In this document: positions 1 through 10,326 of the stretch, one piece after another
Position numbering within the stretch: position 1 is the stretch's first letter
Layout: each line of letters opens with the position of its first letter
NCBI GenBank assembly: GCA_020722165.1
Contig: DYLI01000003.1
Location: forward strand, 1-37,361
DNA length: 37,361 nucleotides
Source: Halothiobacillus neapolitanus
GTDB taxonomy: Bacteria; Pseudomonadota; Gammaproteobacteria; Halothiobacillales; Halothiobacillaceae
Reading direction: 5' to 3'
Translations under genes and position numbers: made by a program
The notes under the pieces: model-generated
Databases searched by the model: none
Seen by the model: the letters and a program-made list of their open reading frames with translations, nothing else
What the model was told of the DNA's origin: nothing

Positions 1-50
1 CGAATGAATTCGCACCTACGCATTTTTCCTTCGTATATCACTCAATACTT

Positions 51-620
51 TTACGGCGCAGGTGAGCTTGTGTCTTTTTTAGGTCGCGTTCCACTCAAAC
101 TGTTTTCCAGTGCGCTGAAAAAAGCGGCGTAAAACTCACGTTCGCTGATGGTTTCTTCCGTGGTTTTGACCATCGAATCTGCGCTTTGGCCGATGGGTAG
201 GGAGAGCGAACCAAACACGCTGACCCCGACGCTGGCTGAGGTGGATGATTTTTTCATTTCAAAAATTGTGCGCAGGCCATTGGCATACACGCTGCTTCCA
301 CCGTCGGGATTGGCGAGACAGGTGACGGTCATATCCACTACGGCGGTGTGCTCGCTGTCAATGCGGTAGGATTTTCGTCCCTTGAGTTTGTCATTGACAA
401 CGGGCTCGGTGAGGTAGCCGTCGCCTAGTAAGGCGCGATTGGCGGCTGCACAGACGCTGGGCACATCCTCAGTGAATTGCTTTTGGTAGGGGCTGGCTGG
501 CTTGACGCTCGCCGGTTTGGTGGGCGTTTGCAGCGCAGTGCATGCACTCAGCATCACTGCACTGGTCAATATCATCAGAACGTAGAACAGCACGCGGCGC
601 AATAACATTAAAACCTTCAT
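51..620 (-). CDS. Putative lipoprotein, DUF2242-like
   Basis: 189 aa ORF; N-terminal signal peptide with lipobox-like LSAC; overall resemblance to DUF2242 lipoproteins (recalled, not searched). Confidence 0.6.
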   Translation of the reverse strand: MKVLMLLRRVLFYVLMILTSAVMLSACTALQTPTKPASVKPASPYQKQFTEDVPSVCAAANRALLGDGYLTEPVVNDKLKGRKSYRIDSEHTAVVDMTVTCLANPDGGSSVYANGLRTIFEMKKSSTSASVGVSVFGSLSLPIGQSADSMVKTTEETISEREFYAAFFSALENSLSGTRPKKDTSSPAP

Positions 621-621
621 A

Positions 622-2286
622 TCACTCTAAACGTTTATATTTCAATCGCTTGGGTTGGTCGGCATCGGTACCAAGGCGTTTATGGCGATCGGCTTCGTAG
701 TCTTGGAAGTTGCCTTGGAAGAACACCACGCTACCGTCGTCTTCAAATGCGAGGATGTGGGTAGCTATACGGTCAAGGAACCAGCGATCATGTGAGATCA
801 CCAGCACGTCGCCGGGGAAATCGAGAATCGCCTGCTCCAAGGCGCGCAGTGTTTCGACATCCAGATCGTTGGTCGGTTCGTCGAGCAGTAGTACATTGCC
901 GCCCGATTTGAGCAGCTTGGCGAGGTGGACGCGGTTGCGTTCGCCGCCGGATAAATCCTTGATGAACTTCTGCTGCGACTCGCCCTTGAAGTTGAAGCGG
1001 CCAAGATAGGCGCGTGAGGGCATCTGGAAATTGCCGACCTGAATGATGTCCAGCCCGTCGGAGACTTCTTGCCAGACGCTATTTTTATCGTTCAGTGCGT
1101 CGCGACTTTGCTCGACGCAGGCCAGTTGCACGGTATCCCCCAGGGTGATGTTGCCGGAGTCCGGTTTTTCGTCGCCGGTCATCATGCGGAAAAGAGTGGA
1201 TTTACCCACACCGTTCGGGCCGATAATGCCCACCACCGCACCTTTGGGCACACTGAACGACATGCCTTGATACAACACGCGCTCGCCAAAGCCCTTGGAT
1301 AGGTTTTCGACTTCGATTACTTTGTCTCCGAGGCGTGGGCCGGGCGGAATGTACAGTTCGTTGGTTTCCGAGCGCTTCTGGAATTCGACCGATTGCATTT
1401 CTTCAAAGCGCGCCAAACGTGCCTTGGACTTGGTTTGGCGAGCCTTGGCACCCTGGCGCACCCACTCCAGCTCTTGCGCCATGGCTTTGTGGCGGGCAGA
1501 TTCGGTTTTTTCTTCCTGCGCCAAACGCTTTTCCTTGGCTTCCAGCCATTGCGAATAGTTGCCTTCAAACGGAATGCCTTGACCACGGTCAAGTTCCAGA
1601 ATCCAGCCCGCCACGTTGTCGAGGAAGTAGCGGTCATGCGTCACGGCGACCACAGTGCCGGTAAAGTCTTGCAGGAAGCGCTCCAACCAAGCCACCGATT
1701 CGGCATCCAAATGGTTGGTTGGCTCGTCAAGAATCAGCATGTCGGGGTTGGAAAGCAGCAGGCGGCACAGCGCGACGCGGCGCTTTTCACCCCCGGAAAG
1801 ATGGTTGACGTCTGCGTCCCAAGGCGGCAGACGCAGCGCATCGGCGGCGATTTCCAACTTGCGATCCAAATCCCAGCCGCCCGCAGCGTCGATCTTGTCC
1901 TGCAATTCGGCCTGCTCGGCCATCAGCTTTTCAAAATCAGCATCCGGATCGGCAAAGGCATCACTAATGGCGTTATAGCGTGCTAAGACACTGGCAATTT
2001 CACCCATGCCTTCCATCACATTGCCGCGCACGTCTTTGTCTGGATTGAGTTGTGGTTCTTGCGGCAGATAGCCGATTTTAATGCCGGGCTGTGGGCGCGC
2101 TTCGCCGACGATGTCAGTATCCACGCCCGCCATAATGCGCAGCAGCGTGGATTTGCCCGAGCCGTTGTAACCAAGCACGCCGATTTTCGCGCCGGGAAAA
2201 AAGTTAAGGTAAATATCCTTGAGGATGAATTTTTTCGGCGGGACAATCTTGCCCACGCCGTTCATGGTGAAAATGTATTGAGCCAT
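622..2286 (-). CDS. ettA: Energy-dependent translational throttle protein EttA (ABC-F ATPase)
   Basis: 554 aa; two ABC domains (GYNGSGKST / [15 protein letters not shown] / [11 protein letters not shown] and GPNGVGKST / [15 protein letters not shown] / [11 protein letters not shown]); start [19 protein letters not shown] is EttA-like. Confidence 0.97.
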   Translation of the reverse strand: MAQYIFTMNGVGKIVPPKKFILKDIYLNFFPGAKIGVLGYNGSGKSTLLRIMAGVDTDIVGEARPQPGIKIGYLPQEPQLNPDKDVRGNVMEGMGEIASVLARYNAISDAFADPDADFEKLMAEQAELQDKIDAAGGWDLDRKLEIAADALRLPPWDADVNHLSGGEKRRVALCRLLLSNPDMLILDEPTNHLDAESVAWLERFLQDFTGTVVAVTHDRYFLDNVAGWILELDRGQGIPFEGNYSQWLEAKEKRLAQEEKTESARHKAMAQELEWVRQGAKARQTKSKARLARFEEMQSVEFQKRSETNELYIPPGPRLGDKVIEVENLSKGFGERVLYQGMSFSVPKGAVVGIIGPNGVGKSTLFRMMTGDEKPDSGNITLGDTVQLACVEQSRDALNDKNSVWQEVSDGLDIIQVGNFQMPSRAYLGRFNFKGESQQKFIKDLSGGERNRVHLAKLLKSGGNVLLLDEPTNDLDVETLRALEQAILDFPGDVLVISHDRWFLDRIATHILAFEDDGSVVFFQGNFQDYEADRHKRLGTDADQPKRLKYKRLE

Positions 2287-2290
2287 GGGG

Positions 2291-2785
2291 TTATTTTTTG
2301 CCGCTACCGAAGACGTAAAGATTGAGATTGGACACGTCCTCGCTGGCGCGGCGGAACAGTTGATCCAAGCTGATAATGGTGTATTCGAGCAAATTCACCG
2401 CGATGTAGGGGTGTTCGATGCGCAGACGCTTGTACATCGGGCGGGTGAGTTTGAGCAGGCGATCATGTTCGGTCGCGGCTTTCAGGCGTACCTGACGCGG
2501 CTTGCGGTCAAAAAAGCTCATTTCGCCCATCAGTTCGCCCTGGTGGACGCGGCCCACTTCAACCTCAGAGGCGGTGCTGCCGGTGACTAGGGCGACTTCG
2601 CCCTCGACGACGAAATACAAGGCCTCGCCGACCTCGCCAATATCGGCAATGGTCTCACCCTTTTTGAATTCGACTAGTTCGCAGTACTCGAGAAAGGCGG
2701 CATATTCGCTGATTTTCATGGTTTCGCTGCACCATTGGGTGCGCAGTTGTTCAACCAGTCGGGGATGTTCATTGACGGCAATCAT
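2291..2785 (-). CDS. Stand-alone cyclic nucleotide-binding domain protein (Crp-like, no DNA-binding domain)
   Basis: 164 aa; CNB fold pattern ([28 protein letters not shown]...[21 protein letters not shown]); no HTH after it. Confidence 0.85.
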   Translation of the reverse strand: MIAVNEHPRLVEQLRTQWCSETMKISEYAAFLEYCELVEFKKGETIADIGEVGEALYFVVEGEVALVTGSTASEVEVGRVHQGELMGEMSFFDRKPRQVRLKAATEHDRLLKLTRPMYKRLRIEHPYIAVNLLEYTIISLDQLFRRASEDVSNLNLYVFGSGKK

Positions 2786-2860
2786 GGCGTTATTCCTGTT
2801 TCATGACGTTATTGCGTCGTAGTTTAACCGAGATGGGGCGGCATAGTTGTTGTCTGAGCG

Positions 2861-4963
2861 CTACAGCCGTCGCACTTCGTCCAATCCTTCCAGGCTTTTT
2901 AGGCGTTCGATCATGGGTTGTAAATTGTCCAGGCTGGGAAGTTCAAGCTTGAGGCGCATGTGTACCTGTTCTGTGCGCTTGTCGCGGCGGCTGTCAATGG
3001 TGTTGACGCGAGCTTTGAACATGGACAGCACATGGCTAATGTCACTTAAGAATTCAGCACGATCTTCACCTAAAATCAGCAATTCAGCGCGCACCGCCAT
3101 GCCTGCAAGGTACGGCCATTCCACGTCGATAAGGCGCTCGGGTTGCGTGCGGCGCAGGTTAGCGAGGTTGTGGCAATCGGTGCGATGCAGGCGCAAGCCT
3201 TGTCCACGGGTAATAAAACCGACAATCGCATCGCCCGGCATGGGGTTGCAGCAACGCGCAGGTTCGGCTTGTAATCCCTCAAGGCTCAGGCTGCGCGGAA
3301 TGGCGGCAGTGGCAAGGCGGCGGGGCAAGGTTTGTGCTTCTTGAATGGTTTCATTGTGGGCGAGGGTGGTGCGAGCGGCATCCAAAAATGCGGCGTGGGA
3401 TAGGTGTCCCTCGCCGAGTGCTTCCCACGCGGCGGTTTCGCTTTTGAATTTAAGTTTTTGCAGCAACTGCTCGCGTTGTTCGCGCGAAAGCCCCAAGCGG
3501 CGCACGGTTTTGTCCCAATGCGTATGACCTTCTTCACGCGCGCTGTCGCGCTCGCGTTGCTTGAACCAAGTGCGAACTTTGGCGCGCGCTCCCTTGGACA
3601 CCAGATAGCCGCTTTTTGCATCCGCCCATTCGCGGTTGGGCGTGCCTTGTGGTGCGCGCATGAGTTCCACGCGGTCGGTGTTTTGTAGCGGTGTGTTGAG
3701 GGGGACGAGGCGGCCATTGACCTTGGCACCTTTGCATTGATGTCCAAGCTCGGTGTGCAGGCTATAGGCCAAATCCAGCGGTGTTGCGCCTTGCGGCAGT
3801 TCGATCACATGCCCTTTCGGGGTGAACACATAAATGCTGCGCACATTCAGCGCCCCACCTTCACCTTCTTTCAAAGCGAGGTGCAGGCGTTCCAGATCAT
3901 CTTCAAAGCTGTCGTTACGCACGTGACCACCCGCCTTGTAACGCCAGTGCGCCGCCACACCAAGTTCGGCTTGATCGTGCATGGCGGCGGTGCGAATTTG
4001 TACCTCCAGTGTTTTGCCTTCGAGCGCGTGCACGGCAGTGTGCAACGATTGATAGCCATTCGGCTTGGGGTGGGCAATGTAGTCATCGTATTCGCTATGA
4101 ATTGGCTGCCACAGGCTATGTACTACGCTCAGGGCTGCGTAGCAATCGCTGATATTCTCAACCTGTACCCGCAGGGCGCGCACATCGAAAAGCTGCGCAA
4201 AATCAAGCTTTTTGCGGCGCATTTTTTCAAAAATGCTGTAAAGATGCTTGGGGCGACCATACACTTTGGCGCTTATGCCTTCGGCGTGCAGCGCATGATC
4301 GAGCTGCTCGCGTACCGTGTGCATATAGGCTTCGCGTTCAACTCGCTTTTCATCCAGCAGGCTGGCAATCCGCTTGTAGGTTTCCGGCTCGACATGGCGA
4401 AACGCTAGGTCTTCAAGCTCCCATTTGAGTTGACCGAGGCCAAGGCGGTGCGCAATCGGCGCGAAAATATCCAGGGTTTCGCGGGCGACGCTTTGCCGTA
4501 TGACCGGGTTGTCCACCAAGGGCAGGGCGCGCAAGCGCTCTAGGCGGTAGGCCAGTTTGATTAAAATCACGCGCACATCGCTGACCATGGCGAGTAACAA
4601 ACGGCGCATGTTTTCGGCCTGTTGCGGACTTTCAAACGCGGCTTGCGTTTCACTAAAGGTGTTCAGCCGATGCAGCTCGGTGACCATGCGCGCGACGTGT
4701 GCGCCGTAAAGTGCTGCAAGCTCGCCTTCGTTGAAGCTTGCGCGCAGGCGCGGGTCGCCCAGCGTGGCGGCCAACAGCGTGTCCGGGTCGGCTTTCATCT
4801 CACACAATACAAGCGCCGCGCGCGCACCGCGTGGACGGGTTGGGTCGCCATCCCACGCCGCGCTGGCTTGAAAGCAGGCTTCGTGCAGCATGGGATTTTC
4901 TCCCGTTTGGGCGAGTAAATCGGCGCATAGGGCGGCGGGGTGCTGGTCGAGTGGGTGCTGCAT
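2861..4963 (-). CDS. relA: RelA-type (p)ppGpp synthetase (RelA/SpoT homologue)
   Basis: 700 aa; synthetase domain (KMRRKKLDFAQLFDVRALRV, HPKPNGYQSLHTAV, EVQIRTAAMHDQAELGVAAHWRYK), TGS (VFTPKGHVIELPQGATPLDLAYSLHTELGHQCKGAKVNG), C-terminal ACT-like domain; HD hydrolase motif degenerate. Confidence 0.93.
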   Translation of the reverse strand: MQHPLDQHPAALCADLLAQTGENPMLHEACFQASAAWDGDPTRPRGARAALVLCEMKADPDTLLAATLGDPRLRASFNEGELAALYGAHVARMVTELHRLNTFSETQAAFESPQQAENMRRLLLAMVSDVRVILIKLAYRLERLRALPLVDNPVIRQSVARETLDIFAPIAHRLGLGQLKWELEDLAFRHVEPETYKRIASLLDEKRVEREAYMHTVREQLDHALHAEGISAKVYGRPKHLYSIFEKMRRKKLDFAQLFDVRALRVQVENISDCYAALSVVHSLWQPIHSEYDDYIAHPKPNGYQSLHTAVHALEGKTLEVQIRTAAMHDQAELGVAAHWRYKAGGHVRNDSFEDDLERLHLALKEGEGGALNVRSIYVFTPKGHVIELPQGATPLDLAYSLHTELGHQCKGAKVNGRLVPLNTPLQNTDRVELMRAPQGTPNREWADAKSGYLVSKGARAKVRTWFKQRERDSAREEGHTHWDKTVRRLGLSREQREQLLQKLKFKSETAAWEALGEGHLSHAAFLDAARTTLAHNETIQEAQTLPRRLATAAIPRSLSLEGLQAEPARCCNPMPGDAIVGFITRGQGLRLHRTDCHNLANLRRTQPERLIDVEWPYLAGMAVRAELLILGEDRAEFLSDISHVLSMFKARVNTIDSRRDKRTEQVHMRLKLELPSLDNLQPMIERLKSLEGLDEVRRL

Positions 4964-5013
4964 GGCTTAAGCATGTCACAATGCCGACTTCTTGAGTACC
5001 CGGTGAAACCTTC

Positions 5014-6030
5014 ATGAACCTGCCTTATGCCTTGGGCGCACCCGATGTTCACGGGCTGCTGCGCAGCCAAGCCGAAGATTTTGTGGTCGATGAGATGTTG
5101 GGCTTTGTGCCCGATGGACGCGGCGAACACGTATGGCTTGCGGTGCGTAAAAAAGGCGAAAATACCGCCTGGGTGGCCAAGCAATTATCGCGTCTTGCGG
5201 GGTGTTCCGAGCGTGATGTGGGTTATTCGGGGCTAAAAGATCGCCACGCCATAACCACGCAATGGTTCAGTCTGCCTGCGCCTCGCCGTGCGGTGAATTG
5301 GGTGGAACTTGGGCAGAAAACTGCAGCGGAAATCATCGTTATCACACGCCACGGGCGCAAATTGCGGCGCGGAACGCATCGTGGCAATCGGTTTTTACTT
5401 AAAGTGCGCAGGCTGGAAGGCGATTTGAGCGGCTTGAATGCGCGCCTTGAGCAGATTGCACGGCTTGGGGTGCCCAACTGGTTCGCCGAACAGCGTTTTG
5501 GGCATGACGGCGGTAATCTCGATGCCGTGCGTGCCTGGTTTGCAGGCGGCAAAGCGCCGCAGCGCGGGCAACAGGGTATGTTGTTGTCCACTGCACGCAG
5601 CGAGTTGTTTAACGCCATTCTGGCGCGGCGCATTAAAGATGGCACTTGGTTGCAACCCCTGCAAGGCGAGCCGCTGATGCTCGATGGTCGGCATAGTTTT
5701 TTTATCGCAGAACCGGGGGATGCGGCACTGGCCGAGCGTTTGACGAGTGGCGATGTGCATACCAGCGGTGCGCTCTGGGGTAAGGAGGGCTCGCAGGCTC
5801 AAGGCGAGTGCGCTGAATTGGAGCTGGCCGTGATTGCGGCGGATATCTTGTTAGCCGAGGGTTTGGTGCGCGAAGGCTTGGAAGCCGCACGTCGGCCTTT
5901 GCGGGTGATTCCCCAAGATATGCACTGGCATGTGGATGAGCGAAATTGCGTGTTGAGTGTGGGTTTTGTTTTGCCTGCGGGAAGTTACGCTACGGCGGTG
6001 ATGCGGGAGATTGTATCCGTCACAGAATGA
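5014..6030 (+). CDS. truD: tRNA pseudouridine(13) synthase TruD
   Basis: 338 aa; N-terminal DFVVDEMLGF, GYSGLKDRHAITTQWFS, NWFAEQRFGHDGGN. Confidence 0.95.
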   Translation: MNLPYALGAPDVHGLLRSQAEDFVVDEMLGFVPDGRGEHVWLAVRKKGENTAWVAKQLSRLAGCSERDVGYSGLKDRHAITTQWFSLPAPRRAVNWVELGQKTAAEIIVITRHGRKLRRGTHRGNRFLLKVRRLEGDLSGLNARLEQIARLGVPNWFAEQRFGHDGGNLDAVRAWFAGGKAPQRGQQGMLLSTARSELFNAILARRIKDGTWLQPLQGEPLMLDGRHSFFIAEPGDAALAERLTSGDVHTSGALWGKEGSQAQGECAELELAVIAADILLAEGLVREGLEAARRPLRVIPQDMHWHVDERNCVLSVGFVLPAGSYATAVMREIVSVTE

Positions 6031-6031
6031 A

Positions 6032-6056
6032 AAAGCCCCCAACAGGTGGGGGCTTT
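6032..6056. terminator. Bidirectional rho-independent terminator between convergent truD and sqr
   Basis: AAAGCCCCC-AACAGGT-GGGGGCTTT: perfect 9 bp stem, 7 nt loop, A-tract/T-tract in the stem ends, between two converging genes. Confidence 0.85.
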
Positions 6057-6082
6057 GCGGAGTCACGAGCGAAGTTTATTTT

Positions 6083-7357
6083 TTACTTTGCCAAACGCTC
6101 AATACCAATGGCTTTCATGATGTACTTCTCATAAATCGGCTCGGAGCTACCTGATTTCATCTTGCGGATGAAGTACTTCTCGAAGGCGATTTTAGCTAAG
6201 TGTACCCACTTGCCCTTGGCGAACCAGTTGACATTACGCGGCGGGATTTGTGGCAGGGCGATAAACGCTGCGCCACGGTCGCCCATGTCGGCGAGGCAAA
6301 TGGCTTGCCAGGTGCCTTTGTGGGTGGGCTCTTCGCCTTTAAGTTCTTGTTCGATGTTGTGAATAATCGCCGTGACCATGGATTCGATCATGTAGCCAGT
6401 TTTCGGTGTGCCGACGGGAACAGGGCAGACTTCGACCGGCGGGATGGCAACACATACGCCAGCGGAGTAGATGCTGGGGTATTTTGGGTTGCGTTGCTTG
6501 TCGTCGATCAGCACGAAGCCACCCGGATTGACCATGCCTTCAACGGAGGCCACAACATCCACACCACGGAAGGGCGGCAGCATCATGGAGTGGTTGAAGG
6601 GCAGTTCGTGGGTTTTGATGATGTTGCCCTGCATGTCGAGCTCTTCGACAAACATTTTGCCCGCTTCAACTTTAGTGGTGCGTGCGTTGCAAATCCATTT
6701 GATGTCGTGCATACGCAATTCGGATTCGAGCATACCCTTTGAGTCGCCTACGCCGCCGAGGCCAAGATGCCCGATGTAGGGTTCGGCGGTGACGTAGGTA
6801 ATGGGCACTTGGTCGCGGATTTTTTTCTTGCGCAGAGCGGAATCCAAGATAAAGACATATTCGTAAGCCGGGCCATAGCAGCTTGCACCGGGAAGCGCGC
6901 CGACAATCACGGGGCCTGGATTGTCACAAAGTTTCTGGTAATCGGCGTAGGCCAGTTCGGCATGATCGACGGTACATACGGAATGGGTGTGGCCACCGTG
7001 CGGGCCGGCACCGGGAATCGCTGCGAAGTTGAGCTTCGGGCCAGTGGTGATAATCAGATAGTCGTAGCTGACGCTGTTGCCATTATCGAGGTGCACGGTT
7101 TTGGCTTCAGGGTCGAGCTTGGTCACGCTGGCGTGGATGAAATCGATGCCTTTGCGCTTGAGGTAGGGTTCGATGGGAAAGGTGATTTCATCACGAGTAC
7201 GCCAGCCCACGGCAACCCAGGGGTTGGAGGGGGTGAATTGGAAGTAGTCGGTGGAGTTGATGGCGGTGATTTGATGTGACTTGCCGAGCAATTCGCGTGC
7301 TTCATACGCTGCGGGCATGCCGCCGATACCTGCGCCCATAATAACGATGTGTGCCAT
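6083..7357 (-). CDS. sqr: Sulfide:quinone oxidoreductase, Acidithiobacillus ferrooxidans-like
   Basis: 424 aa; GAGIGGMPAAYE, CTVDHAE, GASCYGPAYEY, PVGTPKTGYMIESM, ADMGDRGAAFIALPQIPPR; close to recalled A. ferrooxidans SQR along its length; three conserved Cys present. Confidence 0.95.
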   Translation of the reverse strand: MAHIVIMGAGIGGMPAAYEARELLGKSHQITAINSTDYFQFTPSNPWVAVGWRTRDEITFPIEPYLKRKGIDFIHASVTKLDPEAKTVHLDNGNSVSYDYLIITTGPKLNFAAIPGAGPHGGHTHSVCTVDHAELAYADYQKLCDNPGPVIVGALPGASCYGPAYEYVFILDSALRKKKIRDQVPITYVTAEPYIGHLGLGGVGDSKGMLESELRMHDIKWICNARTTKVEAGKMFVEELDMQGNIIKTHELPFNHSMMLPPFRGVDVVASVEGMVNPGGFVLIDDKQRNPKYPSIYSAGVCVAIPPVEVCPVPVGTPKTGYMIESMVTAIIHNIEQELKGEEPTHKGTWQAICLADMGDRGAAFIALPQIPPRNVNWFAKGKWVHLAKIAFEKYFIRKMKSGSSEPIYEKYIMKAIGIERLAK

Positions 7358-7577
7358 GTGGTTGCCTCTGCCCTTTAAAAATCTGGTTTTAAATCTGAAA
7401 TCACTCGCCGCAGCAAAACATGTTTATGTTTGCTTGGCGCGCGGAGTTGTTAAGGGCAAAACTCTAGCATGTGCTTAAGGTATAGTTTCATTGGAGTGTC
7501 TTATGTCGCATTAGAGGAGTTTATCTGCAATTAAAGTCACAGCAAAACACCCGGATAAAGCGTGCATGTCTCTTTCA

Positions 7578-8231
7578 CTATATGTATCGAGCGAGTAGCG
7601 CGAGAAACTCGCTGCGCGGGATGGGTTTTGCGCCAAGGCTTAGTAGATGATCGGTCGAGAACTGGCAATCAATCATGGCAGGCGTTATGCCTAATGCACC
7701 TTGGCACAAGGCAACGAGTGCGGCTTTGGATGCGTCGGAAACGCGGCTGAACATCGATTCACCAAAGAATAGATGCCCTATTTTGACTCCGAACAATCCG
7801 CCAACGAGAGTGTCGTCGCGCCAGCTTTCGATGCTGTGGGCGTAGCCCATGCTGTGCAGGCGCAGGTAGGCTTGCTGCATTTCTGAGGTAATCCATGTGC
7901 CGGATTGATGTTGGCGAGGCGCAGCACAGGCCGTGAGTACGCCGTGGAAGTCACGGTTGACGTGAATCTCGAATGGGTGGTTTTTAAGGGTTTTGCGCAG
8001 GCTGCGATGGATGATTAGTTCACCGGGAAACAGCACGGTACGTGGGTCAGGCGACCACCACAGGATAGGGTCGCCAGGTGAGAACCACGGAAAAATTCCG
8101 CGCCGATAGGCATTAAGCAGACGCGCAGGGGATAGATCGCCACCGACTGCGAGTAAGCCATTCGGTTCGTCCAGGGCAGTACGCGGGTCGGGAAAGAGGT
8201 TGTCGTGTGGGTCGAGTTGGTAGAGAGGCAC
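7578..8231 (-). CDS. aat: Leucyl/phenylalanyl-tRNA-protein transferase
   Basis: 217 aa; [70 protein letters not shown]. Confidence 0.97.
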   Translation of the reverse strand: MPLYQLDPHDNLFPDPRTALDEPNGLLAVGGDLSPARLLNAYRRGIFPWFSPGDPILWWSPDPRTVLFPGELIIHRSLRKTLKNHPFEIHVNRDFHGVLTACAAPRQHQSGTWITSEMQQAYLRLHSMGYAHSIESWRDDTLVGGLFGVKIGHLFFGESMFSRVSDASKAALVALCQGALGITPAMIDCQFSTDHLLSLGAKPIPRSEFLALLARYI

Positions 8232-8255
8232 GACCGTGACTGCAATTAATGAGTG

Positions 8256-8552
8256 TTAATGCGGCAAGCTGATTTGTGAGTCTTGCGCACGCTTGCGGAA
8301 GAGTACAGCCATGTGGCCAATGGCTTGCACGAGCTCGGCGTTACACGTTTCGCAGATGGTTTGGATAATGGCGCGTTTGTCGTCGCGATCCATACCGGGG
8401 ACGCGCACCTTGATAAGTTCATGATGCGCAATCGCCAGCTCAATTTCGGCCATGACGGCTTCAGTGAGCCCGTGTTGACCAAGCAAAACCACAGGCTTGA
8501 TGTTGTGGGCAAGGCTGCGCAGGTGGCGCATTTGATTGGCTTTGAGAGGCAT
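8256..8552 (-). CDS. yhbY: YhbY-family CRM-domain RNA-binding protein
   Basis: 98 aa; LKANQMRHLRSLAHNIKPVVLLGQHGLTEAVMAEIELAIAHHELIKVRVPG. Confidence 0.93.
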   Translation of the reverse strand: MPLKANQMRHLRSLAHNIKPVVLLGQHGLTEAVMAEIELAIAHHELIKVRVPGMDRDDKRAIIQTICETCNAELVQAIGHMAVLFRKRAQDSQISLPH

Positions 8553-8604
8553 GACAAGGTCGATCCGTAAAATATTAAGTGTGAGTTTAACACGCTACTC
8601 ACGC

Positions 8605-9582
8605 TTATTGAGGTTGCAGTGCGCCTGCCTTGCTGCTTAGCGCATAGTGCGCCGCGCCAAAAAGCGTCATTTGCACGCCAAAAATCATGGCCGCGAACAT
8701 CAGATGCAAAGGCTGCAAAAAGGCCGGGAAACCAAGTAACGCAAGGCTAAGTCCAAACATGAGTTCAACCACGACCAGAATCATCATGGCGCGGGCGAGG
8801 TTTTGACTAAGTTTATTGTCCGCGTATTTCACCACCCGCATACCGAGCCAAAGGCTGTATGCCACTACAAGCATGGCAGCAAAGATATGGATGCTTAGTG
8901 GTGTGCCCACCTGCGCCACCCATGTGGTGCGTTCGGCATAATTCAAGCCGATAGAGATAATGTCGATGCGCTCGCGCACTTGTACGCCAAGCGCGATTTG
9001 GATAATGGTTAGAATCATGCCGATAATCAGCCACATGCGTGTGGCATGAGCACCGCTGATGCTCATGCTAAGGGTTTTGCGCGTGGCATGACTAATGGCG
9101 AGAATCAGGCTCGCCACGACCAGTAAGGAAGCCATCATGTGCGAGGTGATAAGCACAGGATGCAGATTGCTATCCACCACCACTTTGCCCAGCCAGCCAT
9201 TGAAACCAACCAGCAAAAACGCGCTAAGTGAGTACCAAAATACGGGTTTCATTTCGCGGCGCACGCGCCACGCCGCCCATAGCGTCCAGATGGACAAAAA
9301 GCCAATGGTGACGCCAGTTAGGCGGTTGAAAAACTCGGTCCATGTTTTGAGCGCGTTAAATTCAACATTGGCATAACCGCGATTGCGGTAGATTTGCTGG
9401 TAGTTTTCTGGCAGTTGCGAAACATCCGTGGGCGGGATGAGTTGACCAAAACACATTGGCCAATCCGGGCAGCCCATGCCTGCGCCCGTGGCGCGCACGG
9501 TACTCCCCACCGCAATCAGCATAAATACGGCGGCCACGGTAATCAGCGCGGCAGTAACAAAGTGGCGTTGGGCTTTAGACAT
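8605..9582 (-). CDS. ctaA: Heme A synthase (CtaA/COX15 family)
   Basis: GSTVRATGAGMGCPDWPMCFG, EFFNRLTGVTIGF, HPVLITSHM, IHIFAAMLVV, LHLMFAAMIFG; ATG at 9582 preferred over the 49 aa upstream extension of the listed ORF. Confidence 0.93.
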   Translation of the reverse strand: MSKAQRHFVTAALITVAAVFMLIAVGSTVRATGAGMGCPDWPMCFGQLIPPTDVSQLPENYQQIYRNRGYANVEFNALKTWTEFFNRLTGVTIGFLSIWTLWAAWRVRREMKPVFWYSLSAFLLVGFNGWLGKVVVDSNLHPVLITSHMMASLLVVASLILAISHATRKTLSMSISGAHATRMWLIIGMILTIIQIALGVQVRERIDIISIGLNYAERTTWVAQVGTPLSIHIFAAMLVVAYSLWLGMRVVKYADNKLSQNLARAMMILVVVELMFGLSLALLGFPAFLQPLHLMFAAMIFGVQMTLFGAAHYALSSKAGALQPQ

Positions 9583-9596
9583 GGGGGTGTTCTTCT

Positions 9597-10319
9597 TTAG
9601 AATTTGGTGCGTGCGCGGTAGCTTGCAATGCCACCGTAAACAAGTAAAGGCACAGCTAAACTCGCCAACACCCACAATACTCGCCCTGGCATGGCGAGCA
9701 ATTCGCCGGTGTGGAGTTGGGGTAGCCATGCACCGGGGCTATCTGCAAAAGCGATAAACAAGGCGCTTGCGGCAATAACGAGTAAAACGGGTGCTGCGGT
9801 TAAGCCAAGTAGGGGGTGCAGACGGGCGCTTAAGTGTTTCTGCTTGCTTTGTCGGCGCAGAAACAGGCCGCTCAATGTTGTGAGCAATAAGCCCAAGGCG
9901 GCAAAACGTGTGACCCATGCGCCCCATGTGCCCAGCGTGAGCGTGGTGTGAAAACGATAAACCTGGGCATAAAAACTATCAGATGCGAGGCGACTGCCAC
10001 GAATTTCAGCGGTTTGGGGGTGAATAAAAACTTCATGCTCACGGTTTTGTGCGTCCTTCATGATGAAGACTGTGTTGTCAAACGCTGTTTTGGCAGGATG
10101 AATCTCAACAACATTCAATTCGGGGAATTGCTTTTGTACGACGGATTGTAGGGATTCCATGCTTTGCGCAGGGGCAGAAGACCATGGAGCGGAGACAAGA
10201 TCGACGTTGATAATGCGATCCGACTCACGCGCGAAACCCAGCAATGCGCCGCTCAGGCTCGCCAGCACCAAAGGCAGCGCAAATACAAGAGCGAGAATGG
10301 CGTGAAGTGAACGGGTCAC
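9597..10319 (-). CDS. PepSY-associated transmembrane helix protein
   Basis: Multi-TM protein with PepSY-like segment (SVVQKQFPELNVVEIHPAKTAFDNTVFIMKDAQNREHEVFIHPQTAEIRGSR) and conserved TM-associated His (RSLHAIL, YRFHTTL, RLHPLLG); probable GTG start at 10319, 7 nt after the ctaB stop; the longer listed ORF overlaps ctaB. Confidence 0.8.
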   Translation of the reverse strand: MTRSLHAILALVFALPLVLASLSGALLGFARESDRIINVDLVSAPWSSAPAQSMESLQSVVQKQFPELNVVEIHPAKTAFDNTVFIMKDAQNREHEVFIHPQTAEIRGSRLASDSFYAQVYRFHTTLTLGTWGAWVTRFAALGLLLTTLSGLFLRRQSKQKHLSARLHPLLGLTAAPVLLVIAASALFIAFADSPGAWLPQLHTGELLAMPGRVLWVLASLAVPLLVYGGIASYRARTKF

Positions 10320-10326
10320 GGGCGTA

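Noticed and set aside
1393-1986. 197 aa plus-strand ORF antisense to ettA
   Set aside because: Overlaps conserved ABC domains of ettA; no independent support.
3737-4408. 223 aa plus-strand ORF antisense to relA
   Set aside because: Lies entirely within a confidently assigned relA; no motif.
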